Positions 12,858 to 23,254 of a stretch of DNA of 64,000 nucleotides are shown here, in pieces. The translations under genes were made by a program, and so were the position numbers. A model generated the notes under the pieces. That model searched no databases and had not been told where the DNA came from. It saw only the letters and a list, made by a program, of their open reading frames with translations. Numbering within the stretch: position 1 is the first letter of the stretch; the number at the start of each line of letters is the position of its first letter. The DNA is from Ariolimax columbianus (Eukaryota > Mollusca > Gastropoda > Stylommatophora > Arionidae): assembly GCA_036924085.1 (NCBI GenBank), contig JAVGWX010000019.1, positions 14,201,696-14,265,695 on the forward strand. The letters run 5' to 3'.

Positions 12858-13192
12858 CGGACAAAGATGAGATGATTCAGCCAGAAGAGCGTAAGATGTA
12901 AGAAACGACGGGATAATAAAACAACTAAATATAAGAGGACGGCGTAGCCTAGTGGTTAAGTGGCACGGCTCACAACCCGACAGTGCTGGGTTCGATCCCC
13001 ATCACAGCACCGGCCGTTACCCTGGGGAAGCAAACCCTTAGAAAATGCAGGAGGAACCCTTAGAAAATGCAGGAGGAAGCATTATCCACAACAACAAAAA
13101 AATTTAACAAATTTTTAATTACGGACGAAGATGAGATGAATCAGCCAGGACAGCGTAGGAAGTAAGAAACGACCGGATAATAAAACAACAAA
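12854..13192. repeat. 72-bp direct duplication flanking a SINE
   Basis: Positions 12854-12925 recur at 13118-13190, offset 264 bp, with the shared core GATGAGATGA, CAGCCAG, GTAAGAAACGAC and GGATAATAAAACAAC. A tRNA-derived SINE sits between the copies. The duplication is too long to be a target-site duplication; it is more likely an older tandem duplication into which the SINE inserted. Confidence 0.7.
12937..13090 (+). mobile_element. tRNA-derived SINE (family B)
   Basis: The first 75 bases look strongly like a tRNA gene: A box TAGCCTAGTGG, B box GGGTTCGATCC. They are followed by GGCCGTTACCCTGGGGAAGC and a duplicated CCTTAGAAAATGCAGGAGGA. A second copy lies on the minus strand at 38050-38335. 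There is no CCA end, the acceptor stem is imperfect and a shared non-tRNA body follows, so this is a SINE rather than a functional tRNA gene. Confidence 0.8.
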
Positions 13193-13650
13193 AAATAACA
13201 AGGATAAATACTCTTGCCCTTTTTCATACTTACAGCCATTTCTATTTAGTTCAAAGAGACGCATATGGTTACTGTTTCAGTTGACCTGGTTGCTGGAAGC
13301 TTTCTCCAAAGCATGTATACACTGTTGCTTCTGTAGGTGTTAATTTTACATCATGAGACTGCCAATCCGTTCATAATCTTACTGTGTTGTATTGTATTAC
13401 GCATCAAGATCAAATGGCATGGCCATCATTATGGGCCACGAGCAAGAGAGGAAGGCACAAGATGTGGTATATACTATTGAGAATTAGACTGGGGGGGGGG
13501 GGGGGGGATCTTGAGAGACATGACAATCGAAGGGGGTAATTAGAAGTGGAAATAGACATTTCATAGAGCAAGGTGAAGTGATGACCCAAATACATTCTAC
13601 GATACAGAAATAAGAAAGATTGGAGAGCAGATGTGAAATTAGTTGTGAAA
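13193..13650. other. No gene; poly-G run
   Basis: Unique-looking sequence without a supported ORF. A poly-G tract of about 17 bases lies at 13491-13507. Similar G or C runs occur at about 11270, 28540, 33497 and 54446. Confidence 0.5.
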
Positions 13651-13654
13651 AAGT

Positions 13655-14630
13655 AGTAGTAGTCACAGTAGAGGTAGCAGTAGAGGCAGACATATCAGAG
13701 TTAGCAGTAGAATTAGTATTATTGGAGTTAGCAGTAGAAGTAGTTGTAGTAGAGGTAGACATATTAGAGTTAGCTGTAGAAGGAGACATATAAGAGGTAG
13801 CAGTAGAGGCAGACATATCAGAGTTAAAAGAAAGAGACATATTAGAGGTAGCAGTAGAGGCAGACATATCAGAGATAGCAGTAGACGTAGTCATATCAGG
13901 GTTAGCAGTAGAGGTAGACATTTCAGAGTTAGCAGAAGAAGAAGACATATTAGAGATAGTAGTCGTAGAAGAGATAGAAGTAAAAGTAGTTGTAGTAGAT
14001 GTAGCAGTAGAAGTAGCTATAGTAGAGGTAGCAGTATATGTAGGTGTAGTAGAGGTAGCAATAGAAGTCGTTATAGTAGATGTAGCAGTAGAGGCAAGTA
14101 TAGTAGAGGTAGCAGTAGAAGTAGGTGTAGTAGAGGTAGCAGTAGAGGTAAGTATAGTAGAGGTAGCAGTAGAGGTAGGTGTAGTAGAGGTAGCAGTAGC
14201 AGTAGTTGTAGTAGTAGAAGCAGTAGTTGTAGTAGAGGTAGCAGTAGAGGTAAGTATAGTAGAGGTAGCAGTAGAGGTAGGTGTAGTAGAGGTAGCAGTA
14301 GAGGTAAGTATAGTAGAGGTAGCAGTAACAGTAGTTGTAGTAGTAGTAGCAGTAGTTGTAATAGAGGTAGCAGTAGAAGTAGTTGTAGTAGAGGTAGCAG
14401 TAGTCGCAGTAGAAGTAGCAGTAGAAGTAGTTGTAGTAAAGGTATCAGTAGTCGTGGTAGAGGTAGCAGTAGCAGTAGTAGAGGTATCAGTAGTCGTAGT
14501 AGAGGTAGCAGTAGCAGTAGTCGTAGTAGAGGTAGCAGTAGTTGTAGTAGAGGTATCTGTAGTCGAAGTAGAGGTAGCAGTAGTCGTAGTAGAGGTAGCA
14601 GTAGCAGTAGTCGTAGTCGTAGTTGAACTT
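13655..14630 (+). repeat. GTA/GAG/GCA triplet-based minisatellite
   Basis: Nearly one kilobase built from triplets, mainly GTA, GAG, GCA and AGT, with longer periods of 18-30 bp based on GTAGTAGAGGTAGCAGTA. ORFs here (poly-Ser/Thr or poly-Val) reflect the triplet periodicity. On the complementary strand it is TAC/CTC/TGC-rich, distantly like the 36-bp satellite, which also has a triplet feel. Confidence 0.9.
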
Positions 14631-14689
14631 CTTGTTAATGTTGTTCGAAGCTGTCCGGGCTTTGTTGCGTTATCTCTTGATCGTGTCTT

Positions 14690-14940
14690 TTTTTTTCGTA
14701 GCGGGTTACAGTAACTCTTCTTACAACCTGATGCTCGCTTGAGATGGTTGGCTGGGCTACTACTGGCTGTAGTGCAATACGACGTTCATCAGTTAGTTCT
14801 CCACTGTGAGAATTACAGTATCGATCTTCACCTCGTTAACAGGCTGCAGTGACACAGTCTCTTCTTATCAAAAGCATTAGCTAAGACAGGAGGTGGGGTG
14901 GGGAGGGGGGAGGGGGGTAGGTGTCTCAATCAATATGTTT
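14690..14940 (+). mobile_element. SINE-like family D, partial
   Basis: Shares with the copies at 24600, 28700 and 30550 the ordered motifs GGTTACAGTAACTCT, GGCTGTAGTGCAATACGA, a CACCTCGTTA-GCCAG-like stretch near 14835 and AGGAGGTGGGG at the end. It is divergent and lacks the (TTG)n end seen at 24600. Confidence 0.55.
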
Positions 14941-14994
14941 TCCCTGACCCTTACTACTCTTCGCCGCTTGTAGCATATCTTGCAGTCTAGTAGC

Positions 14995-15290
14995 ATTATT
15001 ATTAGTAGTAGTTGTTGTGGTAGTAGTAGCAGTAGTAGTAGTTGTAGTAGGAGTTGTAGTAGTAGTAGTGGTGGTGGTGGTAGTAGTAGTAGAAGTAGGA
15101 GTAGTAGTAGTAGTAGTAGTAGTAGTGGTCGGAGGCGGAGTAGTAGTATCAGTAGCAATTGCAGTAATACTAGTAGTTACAGTTGTAATAGTTGTAATAG
15201 TAGTCGTAGTAGTAGTAGTAGTAGTAGTAGTATAAGTTGTAGTAGTAATATTAGTAGTAGTTGTTGTTGTAGGTGTAGGGAAATAAAAGT
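14995..15290 (+). repeat. (AGT)n-rich microsatellite
   Basis: AGT/GTA triplets with interspersed TGT and GGT. Ser-rich and Val-rich ORFs on the plus strand and Thr-rich ORFs on the minus strand are by-products. Confidence 0.9.
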
Positions 15291-15369
15291 AGTTATTGTT
15301 GTTGTTGCAGCAGTTCAAGAAACATCTCCTTGTCCATTTACATTTGTTGCCATGATTTAACATAAAGAA

Positions 15370-15732
15370 AAAAAAACACATATACCATTAAACAAACATA
15401 CATACCAGTAAACAAACAATTACCAGTAAACAAACACACATTCCAGTAAACAAACACACATACCAGTAAACAAACAATTACCAATAAACAAACACACATT
15501 CCAGTAAACAAACACACATACCAGTAAACAAACACACGTACCAGTAAACAAACAATTACTAGTAAACAAACACACATTCCAGTAAACAAACACACATACC
15601 AGTAAACAAACAATTACCAGTAAACAAACATACATACCAGTAAACAAACACACATTCCAGTAAACAAACACACATACCAGTAAACAAACAATTGCCAGTA
15701 AACAAACACACATACCAGTAAACAAACAAAAA
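15370..15732. repeat. 18/20-bp minisatellite
   Basis: About 18 units based on CACACATACCAGTAAACAAA (20 bp), alternating with an 18-bp variant containing CAATTACCAGTAAACAAA. The two unit types are interspersed rather than in separate blocks. Confidence 0.9.
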
Positions 15733-16415
15733 TATATTACTTCATGCGTGCGAGTTTAACCATTTTGACAGTTCTCCGTGGTATACGACTTGTTTAGATG
15801 ATCGATTTACCAATACAGAAAAGCGGAAATGACGTGTTATCATGTTGTTAAGCAAGACTACATGTCAGATCTAGGAAAACGGAATTGATGGCTTTTGTAT
15901 TTCCGCGAGATGATACTGCTGTTAATATTAGCGTTGTTGTTTTTTTAATTTCTATGAATAATAAACAGAAATTGTTTACTATTAGTGGGAATTATTGAAA
16001 GGAAAGGATTGGTTGACGTGATTAGGTGGATGTCTGTTTTCATCATCGTCAAGCGTATGTCGATTGGTATGTTTAATCCTCCTTCTTGTTTCGCGGCTCA
16101 TAGTGCGGTTTATACACTCATTGGGTACACATAGGTGACAGAAATGGCCAGTGTAACCATTAAAGCAATATCGCAAAAATTGACTAATGAATCGTGTGTT
16201 TGCGGCTAGCAACAGTGTCGTGTTTAACTAATTGCTACAGAAACAACAAGACAGAGCCGAACTCCAGTTCTCTGATTTGGTTTCATGGAAGAGGAAAAAC
16301 AATAGTTATCATCTTATTCTTCATATTAGGCAACATAATGCCAGAATACAAAGCGACATAACTCACATTGCATGAATATATAGGTGTTTGAGCATACCCT
16401 ATGGCTATATGATGA
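15733..16415. other. No gene recognised
   Basis: AT-rich sequence with only short ORFs lacking recognisable domains. A 76-codon minus-strand frame at 15982-16212 contains CHLCVPNECINRTM but shows no family signature I can name. Confidence 0.5.
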
Positions 16416-16417
16416 CA

Positions 16418-16620
16418 CTATAAAAACTCACACTAGAACAACTCACAATAGAGAAACTCATAGTAGACAAACTCACGCTACATAAACTGGCACTACAGAA
16501 ACTCCCACCAAAGAAACTCACACTAAAGAAACGCAGACTACATAAGCTCACACTACAGAAATACACTCTGTAGTAACTCACACTACAGAAACTCAAACTA
16601 GAGACACGTACACTGCATTC
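16418..16620. repeat. ACTCACACTA-type minisatellite, left part
   Basis: Degenerate units of about 17-18 bp based on AAACTCACACTACAGA. The same repeat reappears at 18388-18480, after 1.77 kb of LINE-derived sequence. Confidence 0.8.
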
Positions 16621-16649
16621 TTCTTCTTTTTCTTCTTTTTCAAATTCAA

Positions 16650-17145
16650 CTGATGCTATGGCTTCCACTTCGGTGAGGTTCACGAAAAAGACTGCGTTTC
16701 ATGTCTTAACAGTTCCCCCACAGCTGTTCGATCATGGTCGCTCCCCTAGGCCAGACTGCCTCTCTTTGGTCTGCATAAGTAGGGCAGTCTTGCAAAATAT
16801 GTTCTGGTGTTTGCGTGGGTGCTCCACAATCGCACGTGGCAGTGTCTCTTATGCCCATTATGTGGATGTGGGCCTTGAGTCTACAATGTCCCGTTCCGAG
16901 TCTGAAAATCTTTGTCTACCTATCTCTGCCACGTTTGTCTATGCTGTCATTTTCTGGCGTGTATTCTTGGTGCTGGTCTCTCTATCCTGTTCTCATGGAT
17001 CATTTGTTGAGTGTCTTTGTTTCTTTATGGCTCTGTGGATGGTTGAGTCAGCGTGCCGTCACTTCCGGCTTTTGCAAGCTCATCTGCTTTCTCGTTTCCA
17101 GGGATCCCACAGTGTGCTGGAATCCGAATGGATTGAAAGTTGGTT
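16650..17145 (-). pseudogene. LINE RNase H domain, C-terminal fragment
   Basis: The minus strand encodes AHCGIPGNEKADELAKAG (about 17139-17080), the last part of an RNase H domain including its final Asp. It is followed by a broken frame with CGAP-like and DCPTYADQ-like pieces, typical of the zinc-knuckle-like tail of jockey- and I-type LINEs. Several stops interrupt it. The N-terminal catalytic residues and the RT are absent, so the copy is 5'-truncated and dead. It differs from the RNase H family at 25170. Confidence 0.7.
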
Positions 17146-17251
17146 AACGGGAAGAGGGCAGAAAGTGGGCATAAATAAGGAGTACTCTGAGTAGCGTGAA
17201 GTAAAAAGGGCAGTGCCACAGGGCTCGGTTTTGGGACCAACATTGTTCTTG

Positions 17252-17327
<76 letters not shown>

Positions 17328-18260
17328 ATATACAAACGATTTAGACATTGATATAGAATCCATGATTACAAAATTTGCGGACGATACAAAACTATGTTTG
17401 AGTGTTTCATCTATAGCAAAAGTGGATATATTGAGGTCGGAATTAGATAAAATTCGAGACTGGTCTGTGAGGCGGCAAATAGAGTTTAATACGGATAAAT
17501 GTACAGTCATCCACATGGGTGGATTCAATATGGAACATAATTACAGAATTAACGAGAACAATATTATAATGATAGATAAGGAAAGGGACATAGGGGTTAT
17601 AAAAGAGCATACAGGTAAAGTGAGTGTGAAAATTCAGGTAGCAGTGAATAAGGCAAATGCAATTGTTATGTATGATTAAAAAGAAATATTAAACATATGA
17701 GTAAGGAAGTGATTCTCAGACTTTATAAAGCATTGGTTAGACCTAGATTGGAGTACTGTGTACTGTGTACTGTGTGATTGGAGTCCTTATCGTATAGAAG
17801 ATATAAACCGGCTGGAAATGATGCAAAGAATAGCGACAAAACTGATAGACCGATTCCAGAATTACAGTTATGAGGAAAGAGAAAATCGGCCAACAGTGTC
17901 TAGAAAAGAGAAGAATTCGAGGTGACAAAACAGGTTAATAAGATAATCTGAGGAACAGATAAATTAGATTATAACATGTTTTTTTCAAAATAGAATCACC
18001 TACAAGAGCAATAGGGCATAGCTACAAATTAACTAAAGAGAAGTCCAGATTAGATATTAGGATAAATCTTTTTTAGTTAGAGAGTCGTGAATGATTGGAA
18101 AGCATTGCCCCAAGAGGTGGTAGAGGCTAGGACAGTTAATGCAAAGTTTGGACGCGCATAGCTTTTAGAACTGGATAATGCAAATGTAACTAGTTGTATA
18201 CAGACTCTGATGAGTCTTCTAAACCAGTATAAAGACGTTAAATTAAGTTTAGTTAAATCT
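17127..18260 (+). mobile_element. L2/CR1-like LINE, 3' part
   Basis: The plus strand encodes WIESWLTGR, then the RT motif B region with VPQGSVLGPTLF (one stop just before it). An AT microsatellite follows, then motif C as FADDTKLCLSV with the typical VDILRSELDKIRDWS and FNTDKCTVIHMG. Further on, in other frames, come LYKALVRPRLEYC, NDWKALPQEVVEA and a tail with hairpin AGACTCTGATGAGTCT and TATAAAGACG. The catalytic ADD is intact, but frameshifts after 17679 and the microsatellite make it a pseudogene. The same family occurs inverted at 51368-53230. Confidence 0.85.
17254..17334. repeat. (AT)n / (GTAT)n microsatellite inside RT
   Basis: About 60 bases of AT followed by a few GTAT units, lying between RT motif B (ends in TLFL) and the YTNDLD segment that precedes motif C. 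Confidence 0.95.
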
Positions 18261-18387
18261 GTTTTTTTTTAGCAGCAATTTAATGTTGTATTTTATTTCA
18301 TGTGAGAGTCTATCTTGTTTGGGGCTTGATGGCTTGGAGTACACTCCTGGAGTCTGTTAGAACGACAATTTTTCTTTTAGTTATGTT

Positions 18388-18480
18388 TTAGACTCACACT
18401 ACAGAAATTCACACTAGAAAAACTCACACTAGAGAAACTCACAGTACAGAACTCACACTAAAGAAACTCACTCTACATGA
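18388..18480. repeat. ACTCACACTA-type minisatellite, right part
   Basis: Five degenerate units such as ACTCACACTAGAGAAACTCA, matching the left part at 16418-16620. Confidence 0.75.
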
Positions 18481-19335
18481 TGGTTCCCTATAAGAACACA
18501 TAGATGTTTAACCATAATCAGTGGTAATCGCATACCACTAGAGAAACACACAATACAGAAACACTGAATTGTGTGACCACGCTCAGTGCTGATTTTAAAT
18601 TCAGTTGTTTTTTTGGTGTGTGTGGACGAAATAGAAACATTGCTGATGGTGACAATACTGTTTGAGCAAAATCTTCTGGATCTATGAACTCCATTTCCTG
18701 TTTGTATACAAACAAGTTGTGTGTACATCTACGGGTATATTGTCACTGTTAATGCTAAATTTTATGCGCTGCTCATATAGATATAAAACGTGTTATTGGA
18801 CAATGGATATCGATATTAACAAAAATGGCTATTAGTGTAAATTTAAATAAAAATGAAATATCATCGGAATGACAGAACTTGTAGATGACCGACTTTCTAA
18901 CTACTTTTGTCTTGTCTTGTCTATTGCTGTTGTTTTTTCTTCATACGTTGTTCTACGTATCAATGTTTCCCCGCATGAAAAACATATTCTTGCTGATTAC
19001 TTTATCTACTCTAGATGTTGTTATCTGTTGCTGGAACAATTATGAAATGAAAAACTTCAACCCTTCTCTTTTATGGTTAATTCATATATGAATTCGTGAT
19101 GCCAATCCGCATCATCAACTTATTCATGTTCGATATGGATTCCTTGCATCTCCATGGATCATTCTGTAATAGATGTTATAATCGATGAATGCGATTAAAA
19201 GTTGTGATTTCGTTGGTAAAGATGGGTTTAACTTAAATGTTAACGTTTCAGAATACTGTAAAAAGTTTTAGTCTATGATGTTGCCCTGAATATTGAAATG
19301 AGTATCCATATTTAAAAGCGATTAACTACTATACA
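18481..19335. other. No gene recognised
   Basis: AT-rich, with no supported coding or RNA feature. Short frames (for example 18468-18728 minus and 18885-19091 plus) show no domain. Confidence 0.5.
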
Positions 19336-19337
19336 CG

Positions 19338-19408
19338 AGCTGGTGGCCGAGTGGTTAAACATCCTGATGTTCTGACCAAGGGAGCACACGTTCAAAACCT
19401 TGGTAAGA
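19338..19408 (+). mobile_element. tRNA-like sequence, probable SINE head
   Basis: GAGCTGGTGGCCGAGTGGTT contains an exact A-box match (TGGCCGAGTGG). A degenerate B box, CACGTTCAAAACC, follows about 40 bases later. The expected stem pairing and the B-box GGTTCGA core are lost, so a working tRNA is unlikely. A weaker relative may lie at 27650-27720 (CCTGACCAAGCGAACACGGG). Confidence 0.5.
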
Positions 19409-19700
19409 CATATATTTTATAATGAAAAATAAAAGAAACTAGACTGCAAACATAGTGACGACCGCTGATGAATGAAGCTTTTTTTCATAGCCCTATAAAT
19501 CCTTCCAGTGTAACCTAGCAACAGGAGTAAGCACCTGGATGATAGTTACAAAAATAATTTTTTATTCAAGTTGAGTTAGTTTCGAAAATTCTTCTTCCCT
19601 TTTCTCTTCATGTGTGACTCGTTATGTTCACCCATTGTCTGTAGTAACTGGCTGTTTATTGATTGACTGATTGAATTATTAATTAACCTTTTCTGTCCAA
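19409..19700. other. No gene recognised
   Basis: Possibly the body of the tRNA-like element before it; no second copy is visible in the window. Confidence 0.35.
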
Positions 19701-19704
19701 GTAT

Positions 19705-20220
19705 TTTTCTTCTTCTTCTTCTTTTTCGTCGTCGTCGTCGTCTTCTTGTTCGCCATGTTTAAATAAAATGACGTCTACACTTGAAAGACCAGCTGTCTTG
19801 TTAAAGCTTGCTATAGTAGAGCGTTCCTCAAGGCATCCAAACAGCTTTGTTTGGCTGTTCTCCTCCGTCTGGCAGAGCTCAGTTTCTTAACCATATAACA
19901 TTCTTTTAGGAAATGTGATGTCTGTCTGCACGTACACAAGAGGGATAGGGTCAAATTTAGTCTGTCTAAGTGGTTATTAACTCTGTTAAGGCTTTTGCTC
20001 ATGCGGAACAGAACCACCTGCTCGCCGGTCCAAGTATAGCGACGGATCAGTGCTACATTTGGTCTCCTTACATGAAACATGTATCTGAGAATTTGCAACG
20101 GGCGTTTCAATAGCAATGTTTTTGCATGACTAGACTTCAAGCCCCATGAACAACCCTCTATAGTCGCGCTTTGCAGCTTTCTTTGAATGTTAAAGGTAAA
20201 TGTCAATGTTTGTCCCATAG
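19705..20220 (-). pseudogene. RNase H-type LINE, 3' end with (GAA)n tail
   Basis: On the minus strand, GEQVVLFRMSKSLNRVNNHL (near 20020) matches the region just after the RNase H domain in the copies at 25170, 56096 and 58638 (REQVVVFRLRTGHNRLRYHL there). The cysteine-rich LCTC segment and KLSSARRRR follow. The element ends on the left in TTC/GTC repeats at 19707-19750, which read (GAA)n as its 3' tail. Divergence and loss of the HNRL and DCPTYEDQ motifs mark it as an old pseudogene. Confidence 0.65.
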
Positions 20221-20334
20221 TAGTTACACTACTGTCGAGGAATGAAGTTGTTAGAGATTTGCGTATACTAAGTCACAGCTTGCATGAGGTAAAGTAGCCA
20301 GGTCCTTTTCTCGATGTTTTTGTACCTCCAGTGT

Positions 20335-20440
20335 AGTATGTCAGCTACCCATTTACAGCTGGGTAGACTGAAGCGGGATTCGTTCCCCGTACCTTTGCCA
20401 TGAAAAGCAAGTGTTCTACCACAACGCTAGTAGTGCCCTT
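20335..20440. repeat. Dispersed element with CCCATTTACAGCTGGGT
   Basis: TACCCATTTACAGCTGGGTA at about 20347 is followed by GCGGGATTCGTTCCCCGTAC, itself a palindrome-like stretch. Related pieces occur at 40440-40480 and 40560-40590, with fragments at 44990-45015 and 45955-45975. It is a dispersed repeat of unknown class. Confidence 0.5.
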
Positions 20441-20499
20441 TGTATGTTACAGACTCTCAATTCTTTCCCATTCGTGTGCCACAAGGTTCAATAGTTGTT

Positions 20500-22680
20500 T
20501 ATAATATTTAGCTATTTTGTTGGATTGTTTAGTTTTATTGGATTGTTTAGTTTTCTTATATTGTTCAGTTTTGTTGGATTGTTCGTTTTGTTGTATTGTT
20601 CAGTTTTATTGGATTGTTCAGTTTTGTTGGATTGTTCAGTTTTGTTGGATTGTTTAGTTTTGTAGGATTGTTAGGTTTTGTTGGATTGTTCTGTTTTGTT
20701 GAGTTGTTCAGTTTTGTTGGATTGTTCAGTTTTGTTAGATTGTTCAGTTTTGTTAGATTGTTCAGTTTTCTTAGATTGTTCAGTTTTGTTGGATTGTTTA
20801 GTTTTGTTGGATTGTTTAGTTTTCTTGGATTGTTCAGTTTTGTTGCATTGCTCGTTTTGTTGTATTGTTCAGTTTTGTTGGATTGTTCAGTTTTGTTAGA
20901 TTGTTCAGTTTTGTTGGATTGTTTAGTTTTATTGGATTGTTAGGTTTTTTTGGATTGTTCAGTTTTGTTGGATTGTTCAGTTTTGTTGGACTGTTCAGTT
21001 TTGTTAGATTGTTCAGTTTTGTTGAGTTGTTCAGTTTTGTTGGATTGTTCAGTTTTGTTAGATTGTTCAGTTGTGTTGGATTGTTCAGTTTTGTTGGATT
21101 GTTCAGTTTTGTTGGATTGTTCAGTTTTGTTGGATTGTTCAGTTTTGTTGGATTGTTCAATTTTGTTAAATTGTTCAGTTTTGGTGGATTGTTCAGTTTT
21201 GTTAGATTGTTCAGTTTTGTTAGATTGTTCAGTTTGTTGGATTGTTTAGATTTGTTGGATTGTTAGGTTTTGTTGGATTGTTCAGTTTTGTTAAATTGTT
21301 CAGTTTTTGTTGGATTGTTCAGTTTTGTTAGATTGTTCAGTTTTGTTAGATTGTTCAATTTTGTTGGATTGTTCAGTTTTGTTAGATTGGTCAGTTTATT
21401 TGGATTGTTCAGTTTTGTTGGATTGTTCAGTTTTCTTAGATTGTTAAGTTTTGTTAGATTGTTCAGTTTTGTTAGATTGTTCAGTTTTCTTAGATTGTTC
21501 AGTTTTGTTGGATTGTTTAGTTTTGTTGGATTGTTTAGTTTTCTTGGATTGTTCAGTTTTGTTGCATTGCTCGTTTTGTTGTATTGTTCAGTTTTGTTGG
21601 ATTGTTCAGTGTTGTTAGATTGTTCAGTTTTTTTGGATTGTTTAGTTTTCTGGGATTGTTCATTTTTGTTGCATTACTCGTTTTGTTGTATTGTTCAGTT
21701 TTGTTGGATTGTTCAGTTTTGTTAGATTGTTCAGTTTTGTTGGATTGTTTAGTTTTATTGGATTGTTAGGTTTTTTTGGATTGTTCAGTTTTGTTGGATT
21801 GTTTAGTTTTGTTGGACTGTTCCGTTTTGTTAGATTGTTCAGTTTTGTTGAGTTGTTCAGTTTGGTTGGATTGTTCAGTTTTGTTAGATTGTTCAGTTTT
21901 GTTGGATTGTTCAGTTTTGTTGGATTGTTCAATTTTGTTGGATTGTTCAGTTTTGGTGGATTGTTCAGTTTTGTTAGATTGTTCAGTTTTGTTAGATTGT
22001 TCAGTTTGTTGGATTGTTTAGATTTGTTGGATTGTTAGGTTTTGTTGGATTGTTCAGTTTTGTTAAATTGTTCAGTTTTGTTGGATTGTTCAGTTTTGTT
22101 GGACTGTTCAGTTTTGTTAGATTGTTCAGTTTTGTTAGATTGTTCAGTTTTGTTGGATTGTTCAATTTAGTTGGATTGTTCAGTTTTTTTGGATTGTTCA
22201 GTTTTGTTAGATTGTTCAGTTTGGTTGGATTGTTCAGTTTTGTTGGATTGTTCAGTTTAGTTAGATTGTTCAGTTTTGTTAGATTGTTCAGTTTTGTTGG
22301 ATTGTTCAGTTTTGTTAGATTGTTCAGTTTGGTTAGATTTTTCAGTTTTGTTGGATTGTTCAGTTTTGTTAGATTGTTCAGTTTTGTTAGATTGTTCAGT
22401 TTTGTTGGATTGTTCAATTTTGTTGGATTGATAAGTTTTGTTGGATTGTTCAGCTTTGTTAGATTGTTCAGTTTGGTTGGGTTGTTCAGTTTTGTTGGAT
22501 TGTTCAGTTTTGTTGGATTGTTCGGTGTTGTTAGATTGTTCATTTTGTTGGATTGTTCTGTGTTTTTGGATTGGTCTGTGTTGTTGGATTGTTCAGTTTT
22601 GTTGGATTGTTAAGTTTTGTTGGATTGTTCAGTTTTGTTGGATTGTTCAGTTTTGTTGGATTGTAATCTTGTTCAGTTAT
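20500..22680. repeat. 18-bp minisatellite, about 120 units
   Basis: Units of GTTCAGTTTTGTTGGATT (18 bp) with point variants (GGATT/AGATT, TTCAG/TTTAG). Landmark variants recur: GCATTG followed by CTCGTTTTG at 20845 and 21564, and TAGGTTTTTTTGG at 20941 and 21767. Blocks of roughly 0.7-0.8 kb have therefore been duplicated. Six-residue peptide repeats on both strands (FSFVGL, NNPTKL) are by-products of the 18-bp length. Confidence 0.95.
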
Positions 22681-22685
22681 GTAAA

Positions 22686-22775
22686 TCTGCACACACATAC
22701 ACAGACACACAAACACACATACACAGACACAAAACACACACACACACACACACTCACTCACACACATATTCACAT
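22686..22775. repeat. (CA)n-rich microsatellite
   Basis: CACACA and ACACAGACAC runs directly after the 18-bp array. Confidence 0.9.
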
Positions 22776-22869
22776 ATATTAATTAATATCCCTTTCTAAT
22801 GCATATAGAAAAGACAAAATACAGTACACAAATTTTGCTGTCCGTTATACATCAACAACAATCATTACA

Positions 22870-23250
22870 CAATTATAGTGCCTTCTAAGTTTTGTAGTAT
22901 TATTAATATTATTATATTATCTTTATATTACTTTAATTATTTTATAATTATTATTTTAACTTTATCATAATATCTTTATTATTATTACTGTTATTATTAT
23001 TATTATTATTATGTTATCTTTATTGCATTATATTAACAGCAATTATAACTGTTTTATATTTTCTTTATTATTATTACTGCTATATAATTGTGTGTATGCT
23101 GTTAAATCTATTATTACTGTTATTATTATAATTTTGTTATTAATGCTATTATTTTATTATCTTTATTACATAATGTTTACCTTGACTTTATTATCCTATA
23201 CTTATTATATTTATCTTTTAAATATTTTCTATTATTATTATTATTAAAGA
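22870..23250. repeat. (ATT)n-rich low-complexity DNA
   Basis: Degenerate ATT/TTA triplets with TATT runs; no coding potential. Confidence 0.85.
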
Positions 23251-23254
23251 CTGC

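Noticed and set aside
12937..13010. Functional tRNA gene
   Set aside because: Good A and B boxes, but the acceptor stem is imperfect. The sequence runs into a SINE body shared with 38050-38335.
12854..13192. 72-bp direct repeats as a target-site duplication or LTR pair
   Set aside because: Too long for a TSD. There are no LTR hallmarks (TG...CA ends, primer-binding site, polypurine tract) and only a 190-bp interior occupied by a SINE.
15982..16212. Small Cys/His-containing ORF as a zinc-finger protein
   Set aside because: Only a few cysteines without regular spacing, and no second exon or homologous copy visible.
17025..17528. One 167-codon minus ORF joining an RNase H motif with other sequence
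   Set aside because: Only the part below 17145 is genuine LINE coding sequence. The rest is antisense to the L2-like RT and the AT microsatellite, which happens to stay open.
20596..22613. Phe/Val/Leu-rich ORFs that look like transmembrane proteins
   Set aside because: By-product of the 18-bp unit (6 codons); the opposite strand is equally open as NNPTKL repeats.
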